This document shows, in pieces, positions 1 to 8,645 of a stretch of 64,000 nt of DNA. This DNA comes from Mycolicibacterium sp. YH-1 (GTDB taxonomy: Bacteria > Actinomycetota > Actinomycetes > Mycobacteriales > Mycobacteriaceae), in contig NZ_CP092915.1 of assembly GCF_022557175.1 (NCBI RefSeq), positions 372,001 to 436,000 on the forward strand, in the 5' to 3' direction. Made by a program: the position numbers and the translations under genes. Position 1 is the stretch's first letter; each line of letters opens with the position of its first letter. Below the pieces are notes generated by a model that saw nothing but the letters and a program-made list of their open reading frames with translations, was not told the origin of the DNA and did no database searches.

Positions 1-197
1 AGGTGTGCCCGCAACTCGATGTATCCGTTGTCGGGGTAGCGGTTGATGGTGTCGGTCGCAGCCACGATCGCGGCGCGGACACTGGGCAGCGGACCGTCAA
101 CGGTCTCGTTGCTGGCGATCTTGATTGCACCGGGCACCGTTCGGCCTGGCGTGTACGCGGGCAGATCGGCCAGCTCGGGTCGGAGGCGGGCAGTCAC
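1..197 (-). CDS. hisC2: Histidinol-phosphate / aromatic aminotransferase, N-terminal part
   Basis: Only the first 65 codons are in the window; the rest lies beyond base 1. Starting from GTG at 197 the protein reads VTARLRPELADLPAYTPGR, then a KIASNE segment and an RYPDNGY segment. These are the N-terminal substrate/PLP-pocket features of the HisC/Pat family of PLP class I/II aminotransferases. The mycobacterial HisC2 (Pat) has this N-terminus and acts in aromatic amino acid and histidinol-phosphate transamination. It is divergent from the tRNA-Ser/tRNA-Arg pair. The family is clear; the choice of HisC2 over HisC1 rests on remembered sequence and synteny. Confidence 0.85.
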   Translation of the reverse strand, partial: MTARLRPELADLPAYTPGRTVPGAIKIASNETVDGPLPSVRAAIVAATDTINRYPDNGYIELRAH

Positions 198-239
198 CCG
201 CTCAGTCTAGGGCCCGCGCGACCCTGCTCTGGAGCTGCT

Positions 240-269
240 TTGCGTTGCGCTCGTTGGGCTGTGTACGCT
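240..269 (+). promoter_or_regulatory. Candidate promoter for the tRNA-Ser gene
   Basis: A TTGCGT hexamer at 240-245 and a TACGCT hexamer at 264-269 are separated by 18 bases and end 18 bases before the tRNA. This fits a SigA-type promoter for the tRNA pair. It is judged by eye only. Confidence 0.4.
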
Positions 270-287
270 GTGCCCTCGGATCAATCG

Positions 288-376
288 GGAGGCGTGCCAG
301 AGCGGCCGAATGGGACTCACTGCTAATGAGTTGTCCGTCTTAAAGCGGACCGGAGGTTCAAATCCTCTCGCCTCCG
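288..376 (+). tRNA. tRNA-Ser(GCU)
   Basis: The acceptor arm GGAGGCG pairs with CGCCTCC, followed by discriminator G at 376. The anticodon stem ACTCA/TGAGT closes the loop CTGCTAA, giving anticodon GCU, which reads AGC and AGU. A long class II variable arm and a GAGG/CCTC T-stem around TTCAAAT are present. The 89-nt length is typical of tRNA-Ser. The CCA end is not encoded. Confidence 0.95.
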
Positions 377-416
377 CCGCGGCTGACCTGCGTCAAGCCG
401 TACAACTGAATAGCAA

Positions 417-489
417 GCGCCCGTAGCTCAACGGATAGAGCATCTGACTACGGATCAGAAGGTTAGGGGTTCGAATCCCTTCGGGCGCA
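417..489 (+). tRNA. tRNA-Arg(ACG)
   Basis: A 73-nt cloverleaf with acceptor GCGCCCG/CGGGCGC and discriminator A. The anticodon stem TCTGA/TCAGA closes loop CTACGGA, giving anticodon ACG, and the T-loop TTCGAAT is standard. This is the tRNA whose A34 is converted to inosine by TadA, and a tadA gene lies at 38268-38720. It lies 40 bases after tRNA-Ser and may be co-transcribed. CCA is not encoded. Confidence 0.95.
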
Positions 490-664
490 CTCAGCATCAC
501 CCAACAACGACTCCCGTGGCATGAGCGGTACGCCCGGGGGTCGTTTCCTTTGGTTGCCGGCTTGCGTCGGGCGACACGGTTCTTAACTTGCCGCTGCAAG
601 TAGCTGCGCGGTCAGTGGCCGCGATATATCTTCCCCCTACGGCAATTGACGGAGGGGTCATATT

Positions 665-2635
665 ATGGCGGGTGCGCACACGAATCGCCGGTCGCGGGAT
701 TTCGGTGTCCGACGCTGGCTGCAGGTCGGGGCCGCGTCCGCCGGTGTGAGTGCGGCCTTGTTCGCCCTGTCGCTGACGGGTCCCCAGGTGGGTGTCGCCC
801 TCGCCGATGACTCCGGTCAGTCGTCGAGTTCGGGCTCGGACAACTCGAGCCCCGGGGAATCGTCCTCGTCGAGTTCGTCGAACACCTCGACGAAGTCCCC
901 GTCGAACTCGAAGGTCGATTCCGGCCCGAAGACCTCGGTTGGGGCATCGTCTCCGGCGCGTTCGAAGGACGATTCAGACACCGACACCGACACCGACGAC
1001 ACGGTCAAGGTCAAGGACAAGGACCCGGTAAAGGTCACCCACAAGGACGCTGACAAGGACCCCGTAAAGGACACCGTCGAGGCAGAGGCCGACGCAGAGT
1101 CCGACGTTGACACGGGCGTTGCGGATCCCGTCATCGTCGAGGCTGACGTGACACCGTCGAGCGATCAGCCGCCCGTTGTGCCGAGCGACTCGAACAAGTC
1201 CTCCACCGTGTCGCCAGCCGTGTCCACCGTGTCGAAGATCGCGACGGTGGACAGCAAGGTGACCGACTCCCTCGTGGCGGCGGCAACGCCGGAGGTCGAG
1301 CAGACCACGGTTGTCGAGCCGGATCCGCTGAGCACGGTTGCCGTGGTCGAACCGGTCATTCCGTGGGCGCTTCAGGTCGAGGCACACCAGGATCCGCGCA
1401 GGGAGTTCATCAGCCGGTCGATCATCGCGTGGACGTCCGATTCGATGGGGTGGATCGGCTCGCTGCCGGTGCCCACCGAGTTGAAGTGGCACATGGAGGG
1501 TGCGGTGTGGGCGGTACGCCGCACCTTCTTGAACCTGGCGCCTGCGGTGGCCCCGGTTCAGGTGACCGGCCAGTCAACGGGCCCGATCACCGGCCGCGTC
1601 GACGCGGTGGATCCCGAAGGCGACCGGATCGTCTACCGCGTGGTCAAGGGCCCGACGCTCGGCACCGTGGAGCTCAACGGCGACGGCACCTTCACCTACA
1701 CGCCCGGAGCCGATTTCAACGGTGTCGACAGCTTCGTCATCGTGGCGCAGGACCAGGGGTTGCACGTCAACCTGTTCGACCCGTTCCGCGGCGGCACCCG
1801 GGCGGGCACACTGGTCAACCAGGGCGCGATCAAGTTCGCGTTCAACTACACGACCGGTGCCGAGTACTGGACCCAGGAACGTCGCGACGCGCTGCAAGCG
1901 TCGGCGACTGCGGTTGCGGCGTACCTGATGGTGAACGCGCCGGTCCTCCTGACCTACGACGTCACGGGGGAGGACGACTCATCCTCGACCACGCTGGCGG
2001 CCGCCTCCAGCGAACTCGTCAGTACCTCACCGGGTTTCTTCGGCACCGTCGTGCAGAACAAGCTCATCCACGGTATCGACTCGAATGGAGCAGAGGCCGA
2101 CGGCGAGATCGACTGGAACTTCGACAGTGACTGGGCGCTGGGCGACGTCGTGGGTGACGACGAGTACGACTTCAAGGCCGTCGCGATGCACGAGCTGATG
2201 CACTCCTTCGGCTTCACCTCCCGGGTGCGGCAGGTGAACACACGCGTGCATTGGCCGGTGTTCTCGAGCTTCATCGTGACAGCAGGCGGGCACAAGCCGA
2301 TCGGCGCTGACTTCAAGTGGGACACCGCCTATGACGACTATCTGACGGGCGCCAATGGCGGCTTCTACTTCGGCGGTGCCAACGCCGTAGCCGCCTACGG
2401 CGGACTCGTCCCGCTCTTCACGCCCAACCCCTACGAGTCGGGCAGTTCGATGGCTCACCTGGACGACAAGACGTTCACCGGCGCCGACGAGAAGATGATG
2501 AACGCCAAGACCGGGACCGGCCTGAGTGTGCGGGTCCTAAGCCCCATCGAACTCGCCATCCTCAAGGACATCGGATACATCGTGGTGGTCCCGCAGCAGG
2601 CCAGCTCTTCCCCGCCTGCGAACATGTTGGTATGA
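665..2635 (+). CDS. Exported protein with cadherin-like repeat and HExxH metalloprotease-like domain
   Basis: A 656-residue protein starting at ATG 665 behind GGAGGGGT (651-658). An N-terminal signal peptide (about residues 14-48, AxA-like VALA) is followed by a long disordered S/T/D/K-rich region (about 50-180) with DTDTDT and KVKDKD runs. Residues about 299-363 form a VCBS/cadherin-like (tandem-95 type) domain with the signature GTVELNGDGTFTYTP and DFNGVDSF. The C-terminal part holds HELMHSFGF at residues 509-517, a zinc-protease HExxHxxG motif. The third metzincin histidine is not at the expected position (Ser), so proteolytic activity is inferred, not certain. The stop overlaps the next start by ATGA, indicating translational coupling. 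Confidence 0.75.
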   Translation: MAGAHTNRRSRDFGVRRWLQVGAASAGVSAALFALSLTGPQVGVALADDSGQSSSSGSDNSSPGESSSSSSSNTSTKSPSNSKVDSGPKTSVGASSPARSKDDSDTDTDTDDTVKVKDKDPVKVTHKDADKDPVKDTVEAEADAESDVDTGVADPVIVEADVTPSSDQPPVVPSDSNKSSTVSPAVSTVSKIATVDSKVTDSLVAAATPEVEQTTVVEPDPLSTVAVVEPVIPWALQVEAHQDPRREFISRSIIAWTSDSMGWIGSLPVPTELKWHMEGAVWAVRRTFLNLAPAVAPVQVTGQSTGPITGRVDAVDPEGDRIVYRVVKGPTLGTVELNGDGTFTYTPGADFNGVDSFVIVAQDQGLHVNLFDPFRGGTRAGTLVNQGAIKFAFNYTTGAEYWTQERRDALQASATAVAAYLMVNAPVLLTYDVTGEDDSSSTTLAAASSELVSTSPGFFGTVVQNKLIHGIDSNGAEADGEIDWNFDSDWALGDVVGDDEYDFKAVAMHELMHSFGFTSRVRQVNTRVHWPVFSSFIVTAGGHKPIGADFKWDTAYDDYLTGANGGFYFGGANAVAAYGGLVPLFTPNPYESGSSMAHLDDKTFTGADEKMMNAKTGTGLSVRVLSPIELAILKDIGYIVVVPQQASSSPPANMLV

Positions 2636-3015
2636 CAGCACCCGTGATCGAACGCTGGCACGCATTCCTGGCCGGCGGCCATGACCCCGATGCCCTCGAT
2701 GCACTGCTCGCCGACGATGTGGTGTTCTACTCGCCTGCGGTCTTCTCACCGCAGGAGGGCCGTGACAAGACCGCGATGTACCTGAACGCGGCGGCGAAGG
2801 TGTTTGCGGGAACCGACTTTCACTATGTGGGCGAGTGGTCCGCGGAGCGTTCGGCGGTACTGGAGTTCGCGGCCACGATCGACGGGATCTACGTCAACGG
2901 TGTGGACATGATCACGTGGAACGAGGACGGCCGCATCGACTCGTTCAAGGTCATGATGCGCCCGTTCAAGGGACTGCAGGCGATCATGCCCCGGATGGCC
3001 GAGCAGCTGCAGTAG
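2632..3015 (+). CDS. SnoaL-like / NTF2-fold protein
   Basis: A 127-residue protein with the small alpha+beta cone fold expected of SnoaL-like proteins. It shows an N-terminal helix (VIERWHAFLAGGHDPDALDALLADDVVFYSP), repeated aromatic strands, and the closing IDSFKVMMRPFKGLQAI segment. Members are isomerases, hydrolases or ligand-binding proteins, and the sequence does not show which applies here. The ATG overlaps the stop of the preceding exported protein by 4 bases. The 3' end overlaps the convergent GGDEF-EAL gene by 32 bases. Confidence 0.75.
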   Translation: MTAPVIERWHAFLAGGHDPDALDALLADDVVFYSPAVFSPQEGRDKTAMYLNAAAKVFAGTDFHYVGEWSAERSAVLEFAATIDGIYVNGVDMITWNEDGRIDSFKVMMRPFKGLQAIMPRMAEQLQ

Positions 3016-5320
3016 GGGAGGCCCGGTGCGGGTCCAGCACCGGTCCCCAACGATTGAGCCGCACGGCCTGGGCTGACACTGGGGCGCTGAAGTAGTGCCC
3101 CTGGGCCAGGTCGCAGCCGTACTCCCGGAGCCGGTCGGCGACGGCCTTCGTCTCGACACCCTCTGCGACGCTGCACAGGTCGAAGGTGCCCGCCAGTTCG
3201 ATGACCGAGCGAACGATCGCCGCGGCGCGCTCATCGTGCAGGATCGGGGCGACGAAGTGCCGGTCGAGCTTGAGCTCGTCGATCGGCAGCTCGTGCAGGT
3301 AGGTCATGGTTGAGTAGCCGCTGCCGAAATCGTCGATCGCCACCCGGATGCCCGACTGACGCAGCCGGTCCAGCACCGCGCGGGCGTGCACGACACTGGC
3401 CAGCAGAAGGTCCTCGGTGATCTCCACCGACAGGGCGTCAGCGGTCAGGCCGTGCCTGGCGAGTGCGATGCGGATGCGGTCGGGGGTGGACTCGTCGTTC
3501 AATGACGGCGCCGACAGGTTGACCGCCACGGGGATGCGCACGCCCGCGGCGTGCCAGCCCGCCGCGTCCTCGAGTGCCCGTGTCAGCACGACGTCCGTGA
3601 CTGCCTCCATGAGGCCGTTCTGGCGGACCAGTGGCAGGAAGTCGGCGGGTTCCAGGACTCCCAGGTCCGGATGTGGCCAGCGGATGAGGGCCTCGACGCC
3701 AACGACCTCGTTTGTCGTGAGGCTCACCTTGGGTTGGTAGACGAGGGTGAGTTCGCGCGCGTCGATCGCGTGGCGAAGGTCATTGATGAGTTGGATTCGC
3801 GCCACGCCGTCATGCCTGCCGGTCCGCTCCCGGCGGCTCGGCAGCGGTTGGTGGGTGGCCTCCAATCGCATATCGGGGGTGAACGCCCTTACACCGCTGG
3901 CCTGATCCCGCTTGGCGGAGTACATGGCGAGGTCGGCGCGTTTGAACAACTCGCCTGCGGTGACGTCGGGATCACCGGTTGGCGGTGCGGTTGCCAGGCC
4001 GACGCTCAGCCGGACATAGAGTTCGCGGCCGTCCACTGCAAAGGGTTCGTCGAACGCGCGGACAACCCTGAGCGTGACAGCGTGGACGGTGTCCGCGGAA
4101 TCCTCGAGCAGGACCGCGAACTCGTCACCGCCCAGGCGGGCGACGGTGTCCCAGTCGCGCACGTTCTCCTGGATCCGGTCGCCGACTGCACGGAGCAGTA
4201 GGTCGCCGACCGGGTGGCCCAGGCTGTCGTTGACGAGCTTGAAGTCGTCGATGTCGGCCAATAGCACCGCGACGGGCACGGCGTTGCGAGCCCGAAACTG
4301 CATCGCATGCGTCAACCGGTCATTGAACAGCGCACGGTTGGCAAGGTCGGTGACCGGATCGCGTAACGCGATATCGGCGACGGTGACGCGCAGGGTCCGG
4401 TTCTCGTCGAGGAGCAGGAACTGGCGCAACAGCGCGGTGAACACCAGCAGCAGGCCGGCACCGAGGACCGGCCCGGTGTACCCGATCTGCGGCCAGAGTT
4501 CACGGACCCCTAGGGCCACGGCGAACGGTAGCGGTAGGTAGGGCAGCCACAGCGAGAGCTTCGACAGTGTGCGTGGTTGTGCCAGGGGTGCCGGCCGGGG
4601 TTCGGATGACATTCCGGCCAGTCCGGCCAGGTACATCCCGCTCGCCCAGCCGAGGCGAACCAGATCGGTGGTCTCGCGGTCGTTCGCGGCGAGATAGACG
4701 TACATGGCGTTGGCCGCCGCGAGAATGACGATCCCGGCGGCGAAGAGCCTCAGCGGAAGTCGAAACCCGTTGATGCCCTTGGTGACAACCATGAGCGCGA
4801 TGGCGACCACGACGAGGTCGGTGAACGGATAGGCGACCGATAGGGCGAACTTCATCGTGGATGACGCCGAGCCCGCGAACAGATCGCGTAGGACGAGCGA
4901 CCACAGGATGATGAACGTCGACGTCGCGATGATCATCCCGTCCAGCACAAGGCGCAGTCCCGAGCGTGTACCAGCGCCCTCGGGGCTGATGAGAGCCGCG
5001 GCGCAGATGCTGACCGGGAACACCAGATAGCTGACGTCCGCCAGCATCACGGCCGGGGAGCTGCCGTAACCCGCCAGGTTCAGATAGGTCCAGAGCACGT
5101 CGCCCACCGCATAACTGGCGAGCCCGACGGTCAGGCACGTCCACGCGGCGCGCTGTCTGCCGCGAACACGCATGGTCGCGAAGAACGCGCATCCGGTCGC
5201 GAACACGCTGAAGGCGATACCGCCCAGCGCGGCACTCACGGAGTTCGCCGCTGGTCCACCGAGGTCCAACAGCAGCCACCCCGCGAAGGCGACGAGCCCG
5301 AGCCCGCCGGCTGCGGCCAC
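2984..5320 (-). CDS. Membrane-bound GGDEF-EAL cyclic-di-GMP enzyme
   Basis: A 778-residue protein predicted to make and degrade cyclic di-GMP. Residues 1-305 hold about ten hydrophobic segments, forming a membrane sensor. The GGDEF domain has an intact RLGGDEF active site (397-401) and an RxxD inhibitory site (RDWD, 388-391) at the canonical spacing. The EAL domain keeps EAL (543-545), NLS, the ExxE-type ITED, DDFGSG (663-668), the LKLD lysine, AEGVE and QG, so both activities look intact. The GTG start at 5320 lacks a well-placed ribosome site (GGAGGA lies about 25 bases upstream), so the N-terminus is uncertain. The sensed signal is unknown. Confidence 0.9.
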   Translation of the reverse strand: MAAAGGLGLVAFAGWLLLDLGGPAANSVSAALGGIAFSVFATGCAFFATMRVRGRQRAAWTCLTVGLASYAVGDVLWTYLNLAGYGSSPAVMLADVSYLVFPVSICAAALISPEGAGTRSGLRLVLDGMIIATSTFIILWSLVLRDLFAGSASSTMKFALSVAYPFTDLVVVAIALMVVTKGINGFRLPLRLFAAGIVILAAANAMYVYLAANDRETTDLVRLGWASGMYLAGLAGMSSEPRPAPLAQPRTLSKLSLWLPYLPLPFAVALGVRELWPQIGYTGPVLGAGLLLVFTALLRQFLLLDENRTLRVTVADIALRDPVTDLANRALFNDRLTHAMQFRARNAVPVAVLLADIDDFKLVNDSLGHPVGDLLLRAVGDRIQENVRDWDTVARLGGDEFAVLLEDSADTVHAVTLRVVRAFDEPFAVDGRELYVRLSVGLATAPPTGDPDVTAGELFKRADLAMYSAKRDQASGVRAFTPDMRLEATHQPLPSRRERTGRHDGVARIQLINDLRHAIDARELTLVYQPKVSLTTNEVVGVEALIRWPHPDLGVLEPADFLPLVRQNGLMEAVTDVVLTRALEDAAGWHAAGVRIPVAVNLSAPSLNDESTPDRIRIALARHGLTADALSVEITEDLLLASVVHARAVLDRLRQSGIRVAIDDFGSGYSTMTYLHELPIDELKLDRHFVAPILHDERAAAIVRSVIELAGTFDLCSVAEGVETKAVADRLREYGCDLAQGHYFSAPVSAQAVRLNRWGPVLDPHRASPTAAARPSGA

Positions 5321-5484
5321 CCATCGGCGTTGCGGTGTCAGCTTGTGTCCTCCCAGGTCGACCGCCCGTTGCTGCCCGGTCGAGGTCGACCGGTTCTTGC
5401 TGCAAGAGCATCTTGCTCGCTCTGGACATGAATTTGCAATGTGCGGGCTGATTCTGCGAGCGGACCGCGCGATACCGTGGCGGC

Positions 5485-5976
5485 GTGAGGCTTTTACTCA
5501 TCGCGGACACGCATGTGCCCACACGTGCTGCAGACCTGCCCGCCGTGGTGTGGGACGAGGTCCCACGTGCCGATGTCGTGATCCACGCCGGGGACTGGAT
5601 CGACGTGTCGCTGCTGGACGACCTGGAGCGCCGGGCTCAACGGCTGGTCGCCTGCTGGGGTAACAACGACGGCGAGGAGTTGCGTCGTCGGCTGCCCGAG
5701 CGGGCCGACGAGAACCTTGGCGGTGTGCGGTTCACCGTGACGCACGAGACGGGGGCCTCGGGCGGGCGGGACGCCCGGATGGCGAGGCGCTACCCCGATA
5801 CCGACGTCCTGGTGTTCGGACACAGCCACATCCCGTGGGACACGACGGCCGACACCGGTCTGCGGCTGCTCAATCCCGGGTCGCCCACCGATCGTCGTCG
5901 CCAGCCGTTCTGCACGTATATGACGGCTACCGTCGCCGACGCCACATTGACCGACGTGGTGCTGCACCAGATCTGA
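5485..5976 (+). CDS. YfcE/MJ0936-type metallophosphoesterase
   Basis: A 163-residue calcineurin-like phosphoesterase of the compact YfcE family. All metal-site motifs are present in order: D8-x-H10 in ADTHVP, HAGDW, GNND, THETG and GHSHIPW. Family members hydrolyse phosphodiesters such as bis-pNPP or cyclic nucleotides with two divalent metals; the natural substrate is not evident here. GTG 5485 is used because the first strand (RLLLIADTH) begins there. It is divergent from the GGDEF-EAL gene with 164 bases between, so they may share a control region. Confidence 0.87.
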   Translation: MRLLLIADTHVPTRAADLPAVVWDEVPRADVVIHAGDWIDVSLLDDLERRAQRLVACWGNNDGEELRRRLPERADENLGGVRFTVTHETGASGGRDARMARRYPDTDVLVFGHSHIPWDTTADTGLRLLNPGSPTDRRRQPFCTYMTATVADATLTDVVLHQI

Positions 5977-6135
5977 CCTACCTCGCGCGGGTGAGCCCTG
6001 ACACCACAGAGCCGTTGCCCAGCAGGCGAACTGCACGATTCTGGTCCAGATCGCTGAGAGCGTAGCCTCGCAGAGTTGCACGCCGCGTGGTGTTGGCGTG
6101 GCGCGACATCCGCAAACTATGCACAGGTGAAACTC

Positions 6136-7320
6136 ATGGACATCCAGAACGACTGGATCACGACGGCCGTCATCGAGGATCTCGTGTTCGGGGCTCTCGA
6201 ACTCGAACGCACCGAACACAGCGTGCGGCCGCACCGGCTGCCTGCTGGTGCACGCGCACAATGCGCTGACAGCCAACTGGCGATGGCGGAGTCGCAGCCC
6301 TCGGGGGTGCGGTTGGTCTTCCGCACCCGCGCGACGACCATCGAACTCGACACGCTGCCCACCAAACTGATCTACATCGGCGCCCCGCCGCGACCACAGG
6401 GCGTGTATGACTTGCTCGTCGACGGTCAACTGGTCGGTCAAGCGGGTGCCCCCGGCGGCAACACCGTGACCATCGACATGGCGACGGGCGCCGCGGACAG
6501 GCAGGCGGGACCCGTCAGCACCGTCCGTTTCGAGGACCTGCCCGACCGCATCAAGAGGGTCGAGATATGGCTGCCGCACAACGAGAGCACGGAATTGGTC
6601 GGACTGCGTACCGACGCGGTCGTCGAACCCGCGCCGGATGACGGTCGCCGCGTGTGGCTGCACCATGGCAGCTCGATCAGTCAGGGCTCCGGCGCCGCCA
6701 GTCCGTCCACCACCTGGCCGGCTCTCTCTGCCTCGCACGGAGGCGTGGAGCTGATCAACCTCGGGATGAGCGGCAGCGCGTTGCTTGACCCCTTCACCGC
6801 CCGCGCGATGCGCGACACCCCCGCCGATCTGATCAGCGTCAAGATCGGCATCAACGTGGTCAATGCCGATGTGATGCGCATGCGTGCGTTCGGCCCTGCG
6901 GTGCACGGCTTCCTCGACACGATCCGGGAAGGTCACCCCAGTACCCCACTGCTGGTCGTCTCGCCGATCTTCTGCCCCATCCACGAGGACACCCCGGGGC
7001 CGGGCGCATTCGACTTCGAAGCGCTCGGTAGGGGAGAGCTGCGATTCGTTGCCACCGGAGATCCCACCGAGCGCTCAGCCGGCAAGCTGACGTTGCGCAG
7101 CATCAGGGAGGAGTTGGCTCGAATCGTGGCGCAGCGGTCCGGGCAGGACCCCAATCTGCACTACCTCGACGGGTGCGAGCTGTACGGCGAAGCCGATCAC
7201 GAGCGACTGCCGCTACCTGATCAACTCCACCCGGATGCCACGACCCATCAGCTCATCGGTGAACGCTTCGCGAAACGCGTCTTCACCGATACCGGGGCCT
7301 TCGCGTGTAACTCAGCATGA
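6136..7320 (+). CDS. SGNH/GDSL-type hydrolase
   Basis: A 394-residue protein with an N-terminal carbohydrate-esterase-like beta domain (about 1-165) and a C-terminal SGNH hydrolase domain. Catalytic blocks: GSSISQG (Ser near residue 180), the glycine block MSGSALLDP, the asparagine block KIGINVVN, and DQLHPD (Asp362/His365). This supports esterase or deacetylase chemistry. ATG 6136 is preferred because AGGTG sits 8 bases upstream; an in-frame upstream start at 6076 has no ribosome site. No signal peptide is seen, suggesting a cytoplasmic enzyme. The substrate is unknown. Confidence 0.82.
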   Translation: MDIQNDWITTAVIEDLVFGALELERTEHSVRPHRLPAGARAQCADSQLAMAESQPSGVRLVFRTRATTIELDTLPTKLIYIGAPPRPQGVYDLLVDGQLVGQAGAPGGNTVTIDMATGAADRQAGPVSTVRFEDLPDRIKRVEIWLPHNESTELVGLRTDAVVEPAPDDGRRVWLHHGSSISQGSGAASPSTTWPALSASHGGVELINLGMSGSALLDPFTARAMRDTPADLISVKIGINVVNADVMRMRAFGPAVHGFLDTIREGHPSTPLLVVSPIFCPIHEDTPGPGAFDFEALGRGELRFVATGDPTERSAGKLTLRSIREELARIVAQRSGQDPNLHYLDGCELYGEADHERLPLPDQLHPDATTHQLIGERFAKRVFTDTGAFACNSA

Positions 7321-7336
7321 ACCGAACTCTGACAGG

Positions 7337-7675
7337 CTAGGCGGTGTCGGCGGCGCAGATGAGGTCGATGTGCTCGGTGGCCCAGTCGCCAAGCGGCTCA
7401 AGCGCTTCCAGTAGCTGCCGGCCGGGTCCGGTCATCGAGTACTCCACCCTCGGCGGCACCTCGTGATAACTCTCGCGGTGCACGACGCCGTAGCGCTGCA
7501 GTTCCTTGAGGTTCTGCGTCAGCATCTTCTGTGAGATGCCGGTCAGGCTGCGGTGCAGGGCGTTGAACCGCTTGGGCCCCGCCTCCAACTCCCAGAGAAT
7601 CAGCGGCTTCCACTTCCCGTCGACGACAGCCATCGCCGCGTCCAGACCACACGTGTATCGGCCGAGTTGTGTCAC
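7337..7675 (-). CDS. HxlR-family transcriptional regulator
   Basis: A 112-residue winged-helix protein covering the full HxlR domain. It has the N-terminal CGLDAAMAVVDGKWK segment with the conserved Cys and WK, then RFNALHRSLTGISQKMLTQNLKELQ as the recognition helix region, and YSMTGPGRQLLEAL. Several family members use that cysteine to sense electrophiles or redox stress. The GTG start at 7675 faces the divergent reductase pair across a palindromic operator (7691-7733). It therefore probably represses or activates that pair and itself. The effector is unknown. Confidence 0.9.
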   Translation of the reverse strand: MTQLGRYTCGLDAAMAVVDGKWKPLILWELEAGPKRFNALHRSLTGISQKMLTQNLKELQRYGVVHRESYHEVPPRVEYSMTGPGRQLLEALEPLGDWATEHIDLICAADTA

Positions 7676-7690
7676 TGCAGCTCACCGCCA

Positions 7691-7733
7691 TTACTTTCGT
7701 CTGAGTAAGTACCGCACTAATTAGTGGGTACTT
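7691..7733. promoter_or_regulatory. Palindromic operator between HxlR gene and reductase pair
   Basis: The core is a perfect 12-bp palindrome CACTAATTAGTG at 7715-7726. It is flanked by AAGTAC (7707-7712) and its mirror GTACTT (7728-7733), giving a near-perfect 27-bp inverted repeat with one extra base on the left. A second inverted repeat, TTACT/AGTAA, spans 7691-7708. HxlR-family dimers are known to bind inverted repeats of GTAC/AGTA type, so this is the likely operator controlling both directions. The A+T-rich core stands out in GC-rich DNA. Confidence 0.65.
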
Positions 7734-7766
7734 GCCGAGGTGGATGCGTCCTTCAACGATGGTGAC

Positions 7767-8645
7767 ATGACCAACCCACATTCCTCACCCGTTTCGTTCC
7801 TCGGGGTCGGCGAGATGGGCTCGGCCCTGGCTCGGGCCGCCGTCTCCGCCGGATTCAGTGTCACCGTGTGGAACCGAGACCGCACCAAGGCGGCCGCGCT
7901 GGACGGAGTCGCGGTGGCCGACACCGCCGCCGAGGCGGTCAAAGCCGCGCCGACGGTCGTGGTGTGCCTGTTCGACCACGCGTCGGTGCACGACGTGCTA
8001 GACCCGATCGTGGACAGCCTCGCGGGACGTCGGCTGATCAACCTGACCACGACGTCACCCGATGGAGCCCGCGAACTCGCGGCGTGGGCGTCGGCCGCGG
8101 GCGCGGAGTACCTCGACGGTGGCATCATGGTGCCCCCGACGCTGGTCGGAACACCGCAGTCCAGCGTCCTGTACAGCGGGTCGCAGGGCCTTTACGACGA
8201 TTGCCGTGAGCTTCTCGAGTTATGGGGTGCCGCCGAGTATTTCGGCGACGACGCCGGGATGGCATCGCTGTACGACCTGGCGTTGCTATCGGGAATGTAT
8301 GTGATGTTCGCCGGCTTCTTCCACGGCGCGGCGATGGTCGGTGCGGCGGGGGTTCCCGCCAAGGACTTCGGTGTACGCGCAGTCGCGTTGCTGCAGAACG
8401 TGATGTCGGCGATCCCCTTGTACGCCGATGTCATTGACGGCGGGGACTATGCGTTGCCGGGTCAGCAGAGCTTGGAGTTCTCCGACATCAGCGACATCGT
8501 CGACACCAGCCGCGCGCAGGGGATCAGTACCGAACTGGTCGATGTGGTGCAGCGCCTGATTCACCGGCAGATTGACGCCGGGCACGGCCGCGATGGGTTC
8601 CCCCGCGTGATTGAGAGCATCAAGGACCCGGAGTCGGCCGCATGA
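7767..8645 (+). CDS. Imine-reductase / 3-hydroxyisobutyrate dehydrogenase-like NAD(P) oxidoreductase
   Basis: A 292-residue protein with an N-terminal Rossmann domain (SFLGVGEMGSALARA, then VWNRDRTKA, whose arginine suggests NADPH) and a C-terminal helical dimerisation domain. The helix reading SLYDLALLSGMYVMF matches the imine-reductase branch better than true hydroxyisobutyrate dehydrogenases, because the catalytic-lysine segment of the latter is absent. The reaction is probably reduction of an imine or carbonyl. ATG 7767 is chosen; an in-frame GTG at 7740 is possible. It overlaps its tandem paralogue by ATGA and lies beyond the HxlR operator. Confidence 0.78.
   Translation: MTNPHSSPVSFLGVGEMGSALARAAVSAGFSVTVWNRDRTKAAALDGVAVADTAAEAVKAAPTVVVCLFDHASVHDVLDPIVDSLAGRRLINLTTTSPDGARELAAWASAAGAEYLDGGIMVPPTLVGTPQSSVLYSGSQGLYDDCRELLELWGAAEYFGDDAGMASLYDLALLSGMYVMFAGFFHGAAMVGAAGVPAKDFGVRAVALLQNVMSAIPLYADVIDGGDYALPGQQSLEFSDISDIVDTSRAQGISTELVDVVQRLIHRQIDAGHGRDGFPRVIESIKDPESAA

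Noticed and set aside
5494..6984. 496-codon open frame on the minus strand
   Set aside because: It runs antisense through the metallophosphoesterase and SGNH hydrolase genes, is rich in R/H/G/D as expected of a GC-rich shadow frame, and has no recognisable domain.
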